Assembly (NCBI RefSeq): GCF_000719345.1
Contig: NZ_JOFX01000010.1
Span: forward strand, 62,001 to 126,000
Reading direction: 5' to 3'
DNA length: 64,000 bases
Origin: Streptomyces sp. NRRL F-2664
GTDB lineage: Bacteria > Actinomycetota > Actinomycetes > Streptomycetales > Streptomycetaceae
The translations under genes and the position numbers were made by a program. A model generated the notes under the pieces. It was not told the DNA's origin. It saw nothing but the letters and a program-made list of their open reading frames with translations, and made no database searches. Numbering within the stretch: position 1 is the stretch's first letter; the number at the start of each line of letters is the position of its first letter. This document shows positions 1-7,678 of this stretch, piece by piece.

Positions 1-591
1 ACCGCACAGCGCGGCGACCAGGGTCGCGGCGACCGTCGTCCCCCCGACGCTCAGGTCGCCGAGGACGACCAGGTCGGTCCCGGAGTCGGCCTCCTCGTCG
101 GCGATCCGCATGCCCAGCCGCAGCGCGGCCTGCGCCTCCTCGACCGTCAGCGCGTCCTCGATGTCGATCCGCCCGCTGCCGCGCCGGACGCGGTGCGCCA
201 CCACGTCCTCGGGCAGCAGCTCCGGATCGCAGTCCAGCCCGGCGTCCACGACCCGTATCGTCGCGCCGAACCGGCCGGCCAGGACGGCGACGGGACTGGA
301 CCCGTCGAGCACGGAGCGGACCAGCTCGTGAGCGGTGGACGGGGTGCGGGCGGAGACCCCTTGGGCGGCGATCCCGTGGTCGGCGGCGAACAGCACCACG
401 CGGGGCCGCTCGACGGCCCTGACCGGGACCTGCCCCTGCGCGGCGGCGAGCCACTCGGCGAGTTCGTCGAGCCGCCCCAGCGCGCCGGGCGGTACCGCGA
501 GGCGCTCACGGCGTTCCTCGGCGTCGCGCCGGACGCCCCCGTCGGGACGCTCGATCAGATCGGAGAAGTCGTCCAGATTCAGCGTGCTCAT
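1..591 (-). CDS. cobT: Nicotinate-nucleotide--dimethylbenzimidazole phosphoribosyltransferase, N-terminal part
   Basis: Transfers phosphoribose from nicotinate mononucleotide to 5,6-dimethylbenzimidazole to make alpha-ribazole phosphate, the lower-ligand precursor of cobalamin, in the cytosol. The 197 visible codons begin MSTLNLDDFSDLIERPDGG and contain the family segments VVLFAADHGIAAQGVSA and DLVVLGDLSVGGTTVAATL (the latter is usually GEMGIGNTT). The C-terminus runs off the left edge of the window. The start is ATG at 589-591; no Shine-Dalgarno is visible, but TACTCT lies 7 nt upstream (599-604), which suggests a leaderless transcript. It lies 72 bp downstream of cobU on the same strand, and cobS lies 5 kb away, so all three nucleotide-loop genes are local. 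Confidence 0.9.
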   Translation of the reverse strand, partial: MSTLNLDDFSDLIERPDGGVRRDAEERRERLAVPPGALGRLDELAEWLAAAQGQVPVRAVERPRVVLFAADHGIAAQGVSARTPSTAHELVRSVLDGSSPVAVLAGRFGATIRVVDAGLDCDPELLPEDVVAHRVRRGSGRIDIEDALTVEEAQAALRLGMRIADEEADSGTDLVVLGDLSVGGTTVAATLVAALCG

Positions 592-663
592 CTGGCAGAG
601 AGTACAGCCGGTGAAGCCTTCCCTCAGGCCCCGTCGGTTGCGGCCCGAACGAGGGGGCGCCCC

Positions 664-1869
664 TTACTCCTTGAGGACGACCGCCTGCCCCGCGACGACG
701 AGCAGGACGTGCTCGCACTCGCCCGCGACCGCTGCGTTCAGCCGGCCGAGCCCGTCACGGAAACGCCGGCCCGAGGCGGTCGCCGGGACCACGCCCGAGC
801 CGACTTCGTTGCTCACCAGCACCACCTGACGACGCGTCGCGCGCACGGCCGCCACCAGGTCCGCGGTCCGCTCGCCCAGCAGACGCCGGCCGCGCTCGGC
901 CCACACCTCGTCGTCCCAGGCCCCGGCCCCGTCCATGGCGTCGGTCAGCCACAGCGCCAGGCAGTCGATCAGCAGCGGCGGGCCGTCGGCGGCGAGCAGC
1001 GGCACCAGGTCGCACGTCTCCACCGTCCGCCAGCTCGCCGGCCGACGCTCCCGGTGCAGGCCGACCCGGCGCGCCCACTCCGCGTCCCCGTGCCGGGCAC
1101 CGCCGGTGGCCACGTAGACCACCTCGGGGAAGGCCTCCAGCCGCCGCTCCGCCTCCATCGACTTGCCCGACCGGGCCCCGCCCAGCACCAGCGTGCGGCG
1201 CGGCAGCTCCGGCACCGCGTGGTACTCCCCGGCGAGCACCGTGGTCCCGTCCGGCACCGCCCGCGCCCCCGCGGCCGCCAGCCGGCGCTCCAGCTCCCGG
1301 CCCGGCGGCACGTCGTGGTCGAGGTGGACGGCGATCACGTCCGTGGCAACACCGACCGCCCCGCTCGCCCGCAGCCGGGCCAGCGCCTCCGGCCGGCCCG
1401 CCACGTCGGCGAGCACCACGTCGTACGGGCGCAGCCCGCGCCGGCCGTCGGTCCCGGCCGGCGCCCCGCCGGGCGGCAGGTACAGCAGCCGGCCGCCGTC
1501 CGGGCCGGTCACCTCGTATCCGGTGCCCGGCGCGTCCATCGGAACCGCCCGGACCCGGTGCCCGGAGATCACCGCCAGCTCCTGCCCGTCCGGCACCCGG
1601 CCGGCGGTCGGCAGCCCCGGTGGCAGCTCCACCGCCGGCCCGTCGTGCGGATGGGTCAGCAGGACCTGCCGCACCCCCGCCAGCGAATGCCCCGCCCGGG
1701 CGCCGGCCAGCACCGCCCCCGGGGTGAGATCCAGCAGCAGCGCCCCGTCGACGAGGACCGCCGTGGCCGCGCGGGAGCGCGGTCCCACGGAGGCGGCGCA
1801 GGCGGCGCAGGGGCAGCCGGGGCGGGGCAGCCCCTCGGGGGTACCGGTGCCGAGCAGAGTGAGTTCCAC
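664..1869 (-). CDS. cobU: Adenosylcobinamide kinase/guanylyltransferase with N-terminal metallo-beta-lactamase-like domain
   Basis: The C-terminal half (residues about 225-401) is CobU, which phosphorylates adenosylcobinamide and then activates it with GTP; its P-loop GGARSGKS is at about residue 230. The N-terminal 200 residues look like a PhnP/PqqB-type metallo-beta-lactamase fold: LLGTGTPEG, then GCPCAAC at about residues 18-24 (a possible zinc CxCxxC), then LLTHPHDG. The usual HxHxDH motif is degraded to HPHDGP, so hydrolase activity is doubtful. I chose GTG at 1867-1869 because GGGAGG lies 8 nt before it; longer in-frame extensions read through unrelated sequence. It is followed 72 bp later by cobT. 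Function of the kinase part is firm; the role of the extra domain is unknown. Confidence 0.88.
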   Translation of the reverse strand: MELTLLGTGTPEGLPRPGCPCAACAASVGPRSRAATAVLVDGALLLDLTPGAVLAGARAGHSLAGVRQVLLTHPHDGPAVELPPGLPTAGRVPDGQELAVISGHRVRAVPMDAPGTGYEVTGPDGGRLLYLPPGGAPAGTDGRRGLRPYDVVLADVAGRPEALARLRASGAVGVATDVIAVHLDHDVPPGRELERRLAAAGARAVPDGTTVLAGEYHAVPELPRRTLVLGGARSGKSMEAERRLEAFPEVVYVATGGARHGDAEWARRVGLHRERRPASWRTVETCDLVPLLAADGPPLLIDCLALWLTDAMDGAGAWDDEVWAERGRRLLGERTADLVAAVRATRRQVVLVSNEVGSGVVPATASGRRFRDGLGRLNAAVAGECEHVLLVVAGQAVVLKE

Positions 1870-1973
1870 AGGATGATCCTCCCGCGTCACGGAGACTGCT
1901 GCGCGCCCGGTTACTCTGCGGGCACACTCAAGGCGAGAAGCGTGTGAGCAGCGGACGAGCAACGGAGGCGGAC

Positions 1974-2186
1974 ATGGCGTGGACGTGGCGGTTCGAGACG
2001 GCCGACGGCGCGGAGACGAGCCCATCGGTGGTACCCGAGGAGTTCACCACGCAGGGCGACGCGGAGTCGTGGATCGGCGAGTACTGGAAGGACCTGCTGG
2101 AGGGCGGTACCGAACAGGTGAAGCTGTCCGACGACAGCGGCACCGAGCTCTACACGATGAGCCTGCGCTCCGCGATGGAGGCCTGA
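1974..2186 (+). CDS. Small conserved-looking protein of unknown function
   Basis: A 70-residue acidic protein (MAWTWRFETADGAETSPS...). It has aromatic-rich N-terminal and central parts (WIGEYWKDLL) and ends SLRSAMEA, with no signal peptide or membrane segment. GGAGG at 1964-1968 precedes the ATG by 5 nt, and an intrinsic terminator follows at 2213-2246. It is divergent from cobU with about 100 bp between starts, and TTACTCT near 1912 could be its -10. I recognise no domain. Its good RBS and codon bias make it a real gene, but no function can be given. Confidence 0.75.
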   Translation: MAWTWRFETADGAETSPSVVPEEFTTQGDAESWIGEYWKDLLEGGTEQVKLSDDSGTELYTMSLRSAMEA

Positions 2187-2212
2187 CCCCGCCCGGGCAC
2201 GGCACGGCCCGA

Positions 2213-2246
2213 ACGGCCCCCTCGGTTTCAGCGCCGAGGGGGCCGT
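2213..2246. terminator. Bidirectional intrinsic terminator
   Basis: Arms ACGGCCCCCTCGG (2213-2225) and CCGAGGGGGCCGT (2234-2246) form a 13-bp perfect stem with an 8-nt loop. It lies between the convergent 70-aa gene and the methyltransferase gene. Confidence 0.75.
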
Positions 2247-2259
2247 CCGGTGCCGACGC

Positions 2260-3072
2260 TCAGCCCCGGACGCCGCACAGGTGCAGCAGCGCGGCGACAC
2301 CCCGGTAGGGGTCGGTGCGGCCCGCGCGGTCCTCGGCGGCCAGCAGCCGCTCCAGCTCCTCGTCGGGCGGCAGCACGTCGCCGGCCTCCGTGCCGTCCGT
2401 GAAGACGCGTACGCCGTACCAGGCCTGCAGCGGCGCCCCGATCCCCGACAGCGTCGCGGTCAGCCGGGCCAGCCGGTCGGCCCGTACGTCCAGGCCCAGC
2501 CGGTTCGTGTAGTCGGTGCTGTCGAAGGCCGCCAGCGCGGCCTTCCAGTCGCCGTCCAGCCCGGGCCGCATCGCGAGCGCGTCGCCGTTGCGCACGAGCA
2601 GGGACAGCAGCCCGCCGGGGGCCAGCATCCGGGCCAGCCCGGCCAGCATGGCGTCCGGCTCGGGGACGTACATCAGCACCCCGTGGCACAGCACCACGTC
2701 GAAGCTGCCCGGAAGGAAGTGGGCGCCGGTCTCGCGCCCGTCCCCCTCCCGCAGCTCTACCCGGTCACGGATCCCCGCGGGCTCCCCGGCCAGCGCCTCG
2801 CGGGCGACGGCCAACATGCCCGCGTCCTGCTCCAGGCCGGTCACGATGTGCCCGGCGCGGGCGAGGCGCAGCGCCTGAGTGCCCTGGCCCATGCCGACAT
2901 CGAGGACGCGCAGCCGCTGCCCCACGGGGAAGCGCTGCGCGATCTGCTCGTCGACCTGCCGGCCCACGAGTTCCTGCCGGACCGCGTTGCGCAGCCCGCC
3001 CAGGCCCTCGAGCCAGAGCCTTGCCCCCTCGGCGAAACCCTCCCCCGACGCGCCGGGCGCCCCTCGGCTCAG
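2260..3072 (-). CDS. Class I SAM-dependent methyltransferase
   Basis: A Rossmann-fold methyltransferase of unknown substrate. Motif I LRVLDVGMGQGTQALRLARAG is followed by the acidic end of beta-2 (VTGLEQDAGML), then VELREGDGRE, FDVVLCHGVLMYV and LARMLAPGGLLSLLVRNGDALA, as in the CmoA/SmtA-like group. The reading frame is open up to an ATG at 3258, but that extension is arginine-rich and overlaps the DUF3043 gene out of frame. The natural junction is a CTGA overlap with the DUF3043 stop, giving a protein that begins LSRGAPGASGEG; this would be a rare CTG start. The next GTG (2967) would remove a helix before the SAM site. Start uncertain; fold secure. Confidence 0.8.
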   Translation of the reverse strand: MSRGAPGASGEGFAEGARLWLEGLGGLRNAVRQELVGRQVDEQIAQRFPVGQRLRVLDVGMGQGTQALRLARAGHIVTGLEQDAGMLAVAREALAGEPAGIRDRVELREGDGRETGAHFLPGSFDVVLCHGVLMYVPEPDAMLAGLARMLAPGGLLSLLVRNGDALAMRPGLDGDWKAALAAFDSTDYTNRLGLDVRADRLARLTATLSGIGAPLQAWYGVRVFTDGTEAGDVLPPDEELERLLAAEDRAGRTDPYRGVAALLHLCGVRG

Positions 3073-3668
3073 GGTCGTTCCCCGCGCTTGACCTGCGGCT
3101 TCGGCAGGCGCAGTCGGCGCATCTGCAGGGTGCGCATCACGCCGTAGGCGACCGCGCCGCGCCGCGGCTCGTTCGGGAAGCGCTCGTTGAGTGCCTTGCG
3201 CAGGCGGAAGATCAGGCCGATGGAGTCGAGGACGATCAGCACGATCACGCCGAGCCACAGCAGCAGCGCGATGTTCTGCACCGCCGGCTGCCGGACCATG
3301 CTGAGCACGAGGATGACCACGGCCAGCGGCAGGAACATCTCGGCGACCGAGAAGCGGGAGTCCACGAAGTCGCGGACGTACCTGCGGACGGGGCCCTTGT
3401 CCCGGGCCGGCAGGTAACGCTCGTCGCCGTTGGCCAGCGCCTCGCGCTGCTTGGCCATCTCCACACGGCGACGCTCGCGGGCTCGCTTCGCGTCCTCCTT
3501 GCGGTTGCCGGTCGAGGCCACCACGGCCCGGCGCTGCGACTGGGCCACGGCGCGCTTCGGCGTAGGGCGGCCCTTGGGGGCCTGCGGGTCACGGGGCTGC
3601 GAGAGGTCGGCGCTCACCTTGTCGGTGGCGGCGGCCTTCTCTTCCTTGGAGGAGCGGCTACCAAACAC
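3069..3668 (-). CDS. DUF3043 family integral membrane protein
   Basis: A 199-residue protein with a long charged N-terminus rich in Lys/Arg (about residues 1-90, including KRARERRRVEMAKQREAL). It has two hydrophobic helices, SVAEMFLPLAVVILVLSMV and IALLLWLGVIVLIVLDSIGLIF, and a basic C-terminal tail. This is the layout of the actinobacterial DUF3043 family, of unknown function. GTG at 3666-3668 is preceded by AGGG with 8 nt spacing; another GTG at 3674 is too close. It is divergent from pspA and overlaps the following methyltransferase gene by 4 nt, so the two are probably co-transcribed and translationally coupled. The link to PspA suggests, by context only, an envelope role. Confidence 0.82.
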   Translation of the reverse strand: MFGSRSSKEEKAAATDKVSADLSQPRDPQAPKGRPTPKRAVAQSQRRAVVASTGNRKEDAKRARERRRVEMAKQREALANGDERYLPARDKGPVRRYVRDFVDSRFSVAEMFLPLAVVILVLSMVRQPAVQNIALLLWLGVIVLIVLDSIGLIFRLRKALNERFPNEPRRGAVAYGVMRTLQMRRLRLPKPQVKRGERP

Positions 3669-3875
3669 AGACACAACCCTACGTGGTCGACGGCATGCGC
3701 CCCACCCCGGCGGGGAACGATCCGGCAACGGCGGGCGTCCTTGCTGGTGCACGGTCCGTGCGGCGGACACCCCTCCGCGCGGTCGGGGACCCACCTACTC
3801 CTCACGCCTGATACGGAGCAGGCGCAGTCGTCCTGGAGGAGGAGCGCATCCGTCCCCGAACAGTGCGGTAATGGA

Positions 3876-3902
3876 GACAGGGCCCGTACTGTGGGTCCTG
3901 TC
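3876..3902 (+). promoter_or_regulatory. Palindrome centred on the pspA -10 box
   Basis: GACAGGGCCC (3876-3885) and GGGTCCTGTC (3893-3902) are inverted repeats with one mismatch. The 7-nt spacer holds TACTGT (3887-3892), which fits a TANNNT -10 box. Transcription would begin near 3899, about 50 nt before pspA. It looks like a repressor operator; the regulator is not known. Confidence 0.5.
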
Positions 3903-3947
3903 GGTGACCTGGAGCACAGTCCGTCTAGAAGGGGGCGCGCGAAGCCC

Positions 3948-4742
3948 ATGAGCGGTGTCATGAAGCGTATGGGGATGATCTTCCGCGCGAAGGCGAACAA
4001 GGCCCTTGACCGGGCCGAGGACCCGCGCGAGACCCTCGACTACTCGTACCAGAAGCAGCTCGAACTGCTGCAGAAGGTACGCCGCGGCGTCGCCGACGTG
4101 GCCACGTCCCGCAAGCGCCTCGAACTGCAGCTGAACCAGCTGCAGGGCCAGTCCGCCAAGCTGGAGGACCAGGGCCGCAAGGCCCTCGCCCTGGGCCGCG
4201 AGGACCTGGCCCGCGAGGCCCTCTCCCGGCGCGCCTCGCTCCAGCAGCAGGTGAGCGACCTGGAGGTGCAGCACCAGACCCTCCAGGGCGAGGAGGAGAA
4301 GCTGACGCTCGCCGCGCAGCGGCTCCAGGCCAAGGTGGACGCCTTCCGTACGAAGAAGGAGACCATCAAGGCCACCTACACCGCGGCCCAGGCGCAGACC
4401 CGGATCGCGGAGTCCTTCTCCGGCATCTCCGAGGAGATGAGCGACGTCGGCCTGGCCATCCAGCGCGCCGAGGACAAGACCGCCCAGCTGCAGGCCCGCG
4501 CCGGCGCGATCGACGAACTGCTGGCCTCCGGCGCGCTCGACGACCGGAGCGGCCTCGGCTCCAAGGACGACATCCAGGCCGAGCTGGACCGGCTGTCGGG
4601 CGGCACCGACGTGGAGCTGGAGCTCCAGCGGATGAAGGCGGAACTGGCCGGCGGTCCGTCCGCGCAGCAGCAGGCCATCGAGGGCGGCGACCGGGGCGGC
4701 GCCCAGCAGCCGCAGACCCAGCACCGCTTCGACAAGCAGTAG
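3948..4742 (+). CDS. pspA: PspA/IM30 family envelope-stress coiled-coil protein
   Basis: Peripheral membrane protein that binds stressed or stored-curvature-strained inner membrane and helps keep the proton gradient. The 264 residues begin MSGVMKRMGMIFRAKANKALDRAEDP, the amphipathic membrane-binding helix of the family, and continue as a long coiled coil (about 25-215; QLELQLNQLQGQ, QVSDLEVQHQTLQGEEEKL). They end in a disordered Gln-rich tail. ATG 3948 was chosen because it preserves the conserved N-terminal helix; AGAAGGGGG lies about 12 nt before it. The PspAA partner follows after 13 nt, forming an operon. In Streptomyces PspA supports survival under alkaline, ethanol and osmotic stress. 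Confidence 0.93.
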   Translation: MSGVMKRMGMIFRAKANKALDRAEDPRETLDYSYQKQLELLQKVRRGVADVATSRKRLELQLNQLQGQSAKLEDQGRKALALGREDLAREALSRRASLQQQVSDLEVQHQTLQGEEEKLTLAAQRLQAKVDAFRTKKETIKATYTAAQAQTRIAESFSGISEEMSDVGLAIQRAEDKTAQLQARAGAIDELLASGALDDRSGLGSKDDIQAELDRLSGGTDVELELQRMKAELAGGPSAQQQAIEGGDRGGAQQPQTQHRFDKQ

Positions 4743-4755
4743 GACGGGACCCGTC

Positions 4756-5034
4756 ATGATCGTCCGCATCATGGGGGAAGGGCAGGTGGAAGTGGCCGAC
4801 GGCCACTTCCCCGAGCTGAACAAGCTCGACGACGAGCTGCTGGCGGAGATGGAGTCCGGTGACGAGGCGGGCTTCCGCCGCACCCTGGGCGCGCTCCTCG
4901 ACGCCGTGCGCCGGCTGGGGGAGCCGCTCCCGGACGACGCGCTGGAGCCGTCCGAGCTGATCCTGCCCGGGCCCGGGGCGAGTCTCGAAGAGGTCCGGGA
5001 GATGCTCAGCGACGACGGCCTGATCCCGGGCTGA
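4756..5034 (+). CDS. PspA-associated protein (PspAA domain)
   Basis: A 92-residue acidic protein beginning MIVRIMGEGQVEVADGHFPELNKLDDELL, the signature of the PspAA domain found next to PspA in actinobacteria. The body is a small beta sheet plus helices with an extended acidic segment, and it ends EVREMLSDDGLIPG. No membrane segments or signal peptide. It starts 13 nt after pspA, with AGGACGGGAC upstream of ATG, so the two are co-transcribed. Known family context suggests it modulates PspA assembly; the exact mechanism is not established. It converges with the membrane protein ending at 5041, only 6 nt away. Confidence 0.85.
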   Translation: MIVRIMGEGQVEVADGHFPELNKLDDELLAEMESGDEAGFRRTLGALLDAVRRLGEPLPDDALEPSELILPGPGASLEEVREMLSDDGLIPG

Positions 5035-5040
5035 GAGTCC

Positions 5041-5838
5041 TCAGTCCCGTGGCTCCGGTGGTTTCTCCAGAGGCACCGGCGGCTTCTGCGGGGACACCGG
5101 CCGCGGGTCCGGGGCGCCGCCGATGAAGTCCTCGAACCTGCGCCGCCGCCGCGTCCACCGCCGGTCGTGGTGGAACGCCCGCAGCCCGGCCCTGGCCCGG
5201 GCCCGCGGCCGGTTCACGTAGAACCGCTTCGCGTACGGCGAGCCGGGCCGGGCCAGCCGGACCGCACCGACCAGCGCCACGAACGGGATGATCACACCGA
5301 AGAGGGCCGTGCGGGCCTTGCCCTTCCACAGGGCGATCAGGGCCAGGCAGAAGTTGCCGGCCGCGTTCATGACGACCAGCCCGCGGCTCTGGCGCTCCTC
5401 GGCCGACAGGTCGTTCACCCCGAACGGCACGAAGCCGCCCAGGACGAGGGCGACCACGGCGGCCGTCACGACCACGATCTCCACGCTCTTGCGGCCCTGC
5501 TCGCTCCAGTAGACGTCGTCCAGGTGCAGGATCAGGGCGAACTCGTCGAGGACCAGCCCCGCGCCCAGGCCGAAGATCACCGCCGACAGCGCCGCGCCGA
5601 AGCTGTGCCCGGCGCTGCCGATCGCACCGAAACCGCCGATGATCACGAGGATCACGCCCGGCACCACGTGGTGGACGTGCAGACCGCCCGGGGTGACGTT
5701 CTTGAAGGGGCCGCGGCCGGCCCGGATCATGCGGGTGATCACACGGGTGACCAGGAACGACGTCACGAAGGAGAGGAGGGCGAGCAGCATGGGCAGCTTG
5801 CCCGGCTCAAGGATGTTCCGATACCACCAGTGACCCAT
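5041..5838 (-). CDS. Integral membrane protein of unknown function
   Basis: 265 residues beginning MGHWWYRNILEPGKLPMLL, with about six hydrophobic helices. Conserved-looking histidine-rich HVHHVVPGVILVIIG lies at the second helix and DEFALILHLDDVYWSEQGRKSVE between helices, and the C-terminal tail is basic then proline-rich. The buried His and Asp/Glu residues hint at metal binding, but I cannot name an activity. ATG 5838 has GGGAG 8 nt upstream. The frame extends far upstream to 6711 but that part is the antisense shadow of cobS. The gene is divergent from cobS, with 70 bp between starts. Confidence 0.8.
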   Translation of the reverse strand: MGHWWYRNILEPGKLPMLLALLSFVTSFLVTRVITRMIRAGRGPFKNVTPGGLHVHHVVPGVILVIIGGFGAIGSAGHSFGAALSAVIFGLGAGLVLDEFALILHLDDVYWSEQGRKSVEIVVVTAAVVALVLGGFVPFGVNDLSAEERQSRGLVVMNAAGNFCLALIALWKGKARTALFGVIIPFVALVGAVRLARPGSPYAKRFYVNRPRARARAGLRAFHHDRRWTRRRRRFEDFIGGAPDPRPVSPQKPPVPLEKPPEPRD

Positions 5839-5908
5839 CCCACTGACTCCCTGTTTGGACGGTAATGGGTAATTTACCGCCCGCTCCGAGCGGGTAGCGT
5901 TCGCGCCG

Positions 5909-6730
5909 ATGAAAGATTCGTTCGACGATCCGCCCCTCACGCCGCCCGCGGAACGCGCCTCGTTCCGCGACGGCGTGCGCTTCGCCTTCGGCACCCTCAC
6001 CGTGCTGCCCGCGCGCATCACCCGCTGGGACCGCCCCGCGGCCCGCACCGGAATGGCCTGCGCGCCCCTCGCCGGACTCGCCGTCGGCGTGCTCGCGGCC
6101 GTCCCCGGCGTGCTGCTCCTGCTGCTCGGGGCGGGACCGCTGCTCGCGGCCGCCGTCACCGTCGCCGTGCCGGCCGCCCTGACCCGGGGGCTGCACCTGG
6201 ACGGACTCGCCGACACGGCCGACGGCCTGGGCAGCGCCAAACCGGCCGACGAGGCGCTGCGCATCATGAAGAGGTCCGACATCGGACCCTTCGGCGTGAT
6301 CGCCCTGGTGGTCGTGCTGCTCGTGCAGACGGCCGCGCTCGCGCAGGCGTACGCCGACAGCTGGATCCGCGGCGCCCTCGCCGCCGTGGTCGCCGCCGTC
6401 GCGGCCCGCCTCGCCATGGCCCTGGCCGCCCGCGAAGGCGTGCCGCCCGCCCGCCCCGAGGGGCTCGGCGCCGCGGTCGCCGGAGTCCTGCCGCGCACCA
6501 CCGCCGCCGCCCTCGCCGCGCTCGTGACGGCCGCGGCCGCGGCAGCCGCCCTCCCGGCGGGCCTACCCGCCGCGGCCCGCGCCGCAGCCGCCGTCCTCGC
6601 CGGGCTGCTCGCCGCGGACGTGCTGCTGCGCCGCTGCGTACGCCGCTTCGACGGCGTCACCGGCGACGTGTTCGGCGCCCTGTCCGAGGTGGCGGCGACC
6701 GCCGCCCTCATCGTCCTCGCCCTCGGCTGA
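5909..6730 (+). CDS. cobS: Adenosylcobinamide-GDP ribazoletransferase (cobalamin synthase)
   Basis: Joins adenosylcobinamide-GDP to alpha-ribazole(-phosphate), the last step of cobalamin nucleotide-loop assembly, at the membrane. The 273-residue protein has the family motif GLHLDGLADTADGLG (about residues 92-107), followed by KRSDIGPFGVIAL, and about seven Ala/Leu-rich membrane helices. Length matches the family. A TAGCGT box lies 8 nt before the ATG and no clear SD is visible, so the mRNA may be nearly leaderless. It completes the set with cobU and cobT at the left end of the window. Confidence 0.93.
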   Translation: MKDSFDDPPLTPPAERASFRDGVRFAFGTLTVLPARITRWDRPAARTGMACAPLAGLAVGVLAAVPGVLLLLLGAGPLLAAAVTVAVPAALTRGLHLDGLADTADGLGSAKPADEALRIMKRSDIGPFGVIALVVVLLVQTAALAQAYADSWIRGALAAVVAAVAARLAMALAAREGVPPARPEGLGAAVAGVLPRTTAAALAALVTAAAAAAALPAGLPAAARAAAAVLAGLLAADVLLRRCVRRFDGVTGDVFGALSEVAATAALIVLALG

Positions 6731-6796
6731 GACCTGTCCTGCCCGACGGGACCGACCGGCCCCGGAGAGCCGGCGGCGCCCGCGTACCCTCACCCC

Positions 6797-7543
6797 GTGG
6801 ACCACACTCCGACGGACCTGCCCTCCGCCGCGCCCGCCGCGCCCGCCGCCCCCATCAAGGTGCTGCTCGCCGACGACCAGGCCCTGCTGCGCAGCGCCTT
6901 CCGGGTGCTCGTCGACTCGGAGCCCGACATGGAGGTCGTCGGAGAGGCCTCCGACGGCGCGCAGGCCTTCGCCGTCGCCCGGCAGGAGCGGCCCGACGTC
7001 GTGCTGATGGACATCCGGATGCCCGGCACCGACGGGCTCGCCGCCACCCGCATGATCAGCGCCGACCCCGAACTGGCCGCCGTGCGCGTGGTGATGCTGA
7101 CCACCTTCGAGGTGGACGAGTACGTGGTCTCGGCCCTGCGCGCCGGCGCCTCCGGCTTCCTCGGCAAGGGGGCGGAGCCGGAGGAGCTGCTCAACGCCAT
7201 CCGGGTCGCCGCCGCCGGCGAGGCACTGCTCTCCCCGGCCGCCACCAAGGGGCTCATCGCCACCTTCCTCGCCCAGGGCGGCGGCGCCGGTCCGGCCGCC
7301 GGCGGCGCATCGGCCGGGATCCACGCGGAGCGGCTCGCCGCCCTGACCGTCCGGGAGCGCGAGGTCCTCGTACATGTCGCCGCGGGGCTGTCGAACGACG
7401 GCATCGCCGCCCGCCTGGAGGTCAGCCCCCTCACCGTCAAGACGCATGTGAACCGGGCCATGGCCAAGCTCGGCGCCCGCGACAGGGCGCAATTGGTGGT
7501 CATCGCGTACGAATCGGGACTCGTCCGGCCCCGCATGGAATAG
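6797..7543 (+). CDS. NarL/FixJ-family two-component response regulator
   Basis: 248 residues: receiver domain about 20-135 with acidic pocket D26/D27, phospho-acceptor D72 (VVLMDIRMPG), switch Thr (LTTFE) and K124 (FLGKGAEP), then a Gly/Ala linker and a LuxR-type helix-turn-helix (LTVREREVLVHVAAGLSNDGIAARLEVSPLTVKTHVNRAMAKL, about 187-230). No histidine kinase is next to it. It stands 135 bp upstream of an RND exporter on the same strand, which it may control. GTG at 6797 is preceded by TACCCT with exactly 6 nt spacing (6785-6790), a leaderless signature. Confidence 0.9.
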   Translation: MDHTPTDLPSAAPAAPAAPIKVLLADDQALLRSAFRVLVDSEPDMEVVGEASDGAQAFAVARQERPDVVLMDIRMPGTDGLAATRMISADPELAAVRVVMLTTFEVDEYVVSALRAGASGFLGKGAEPEELLNAIRVAAAGEALLSPAATKGLIATFLAQGGGAGPAAGGASAGIHAERLAALTVREREVLVHVAAGLSNDGIAARLEVSPLTVKTHVNRAMAKLGARDRAQLVVIAYESGLVRPRME

Positions 7544-7678
7544 GGCCGGAGTAGTACCGCGTACTACGGACGCGGTATGCCGCACATAAGGACGGGACCT
7601 GCGAGCGACGAAACGTCCCGCCGGATGCGCCAGGGTGGAGGAGCCCTCGGTTCGTCACAGCAGAGAGATCCCACACCC

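Noticed and set aside
193..1947. Plus-strand open frame across cobT/cobU
   Set aside because: Antisense to cobT and cobU, with Arg/Pro/Gln-rich composition typical of shadow frames.
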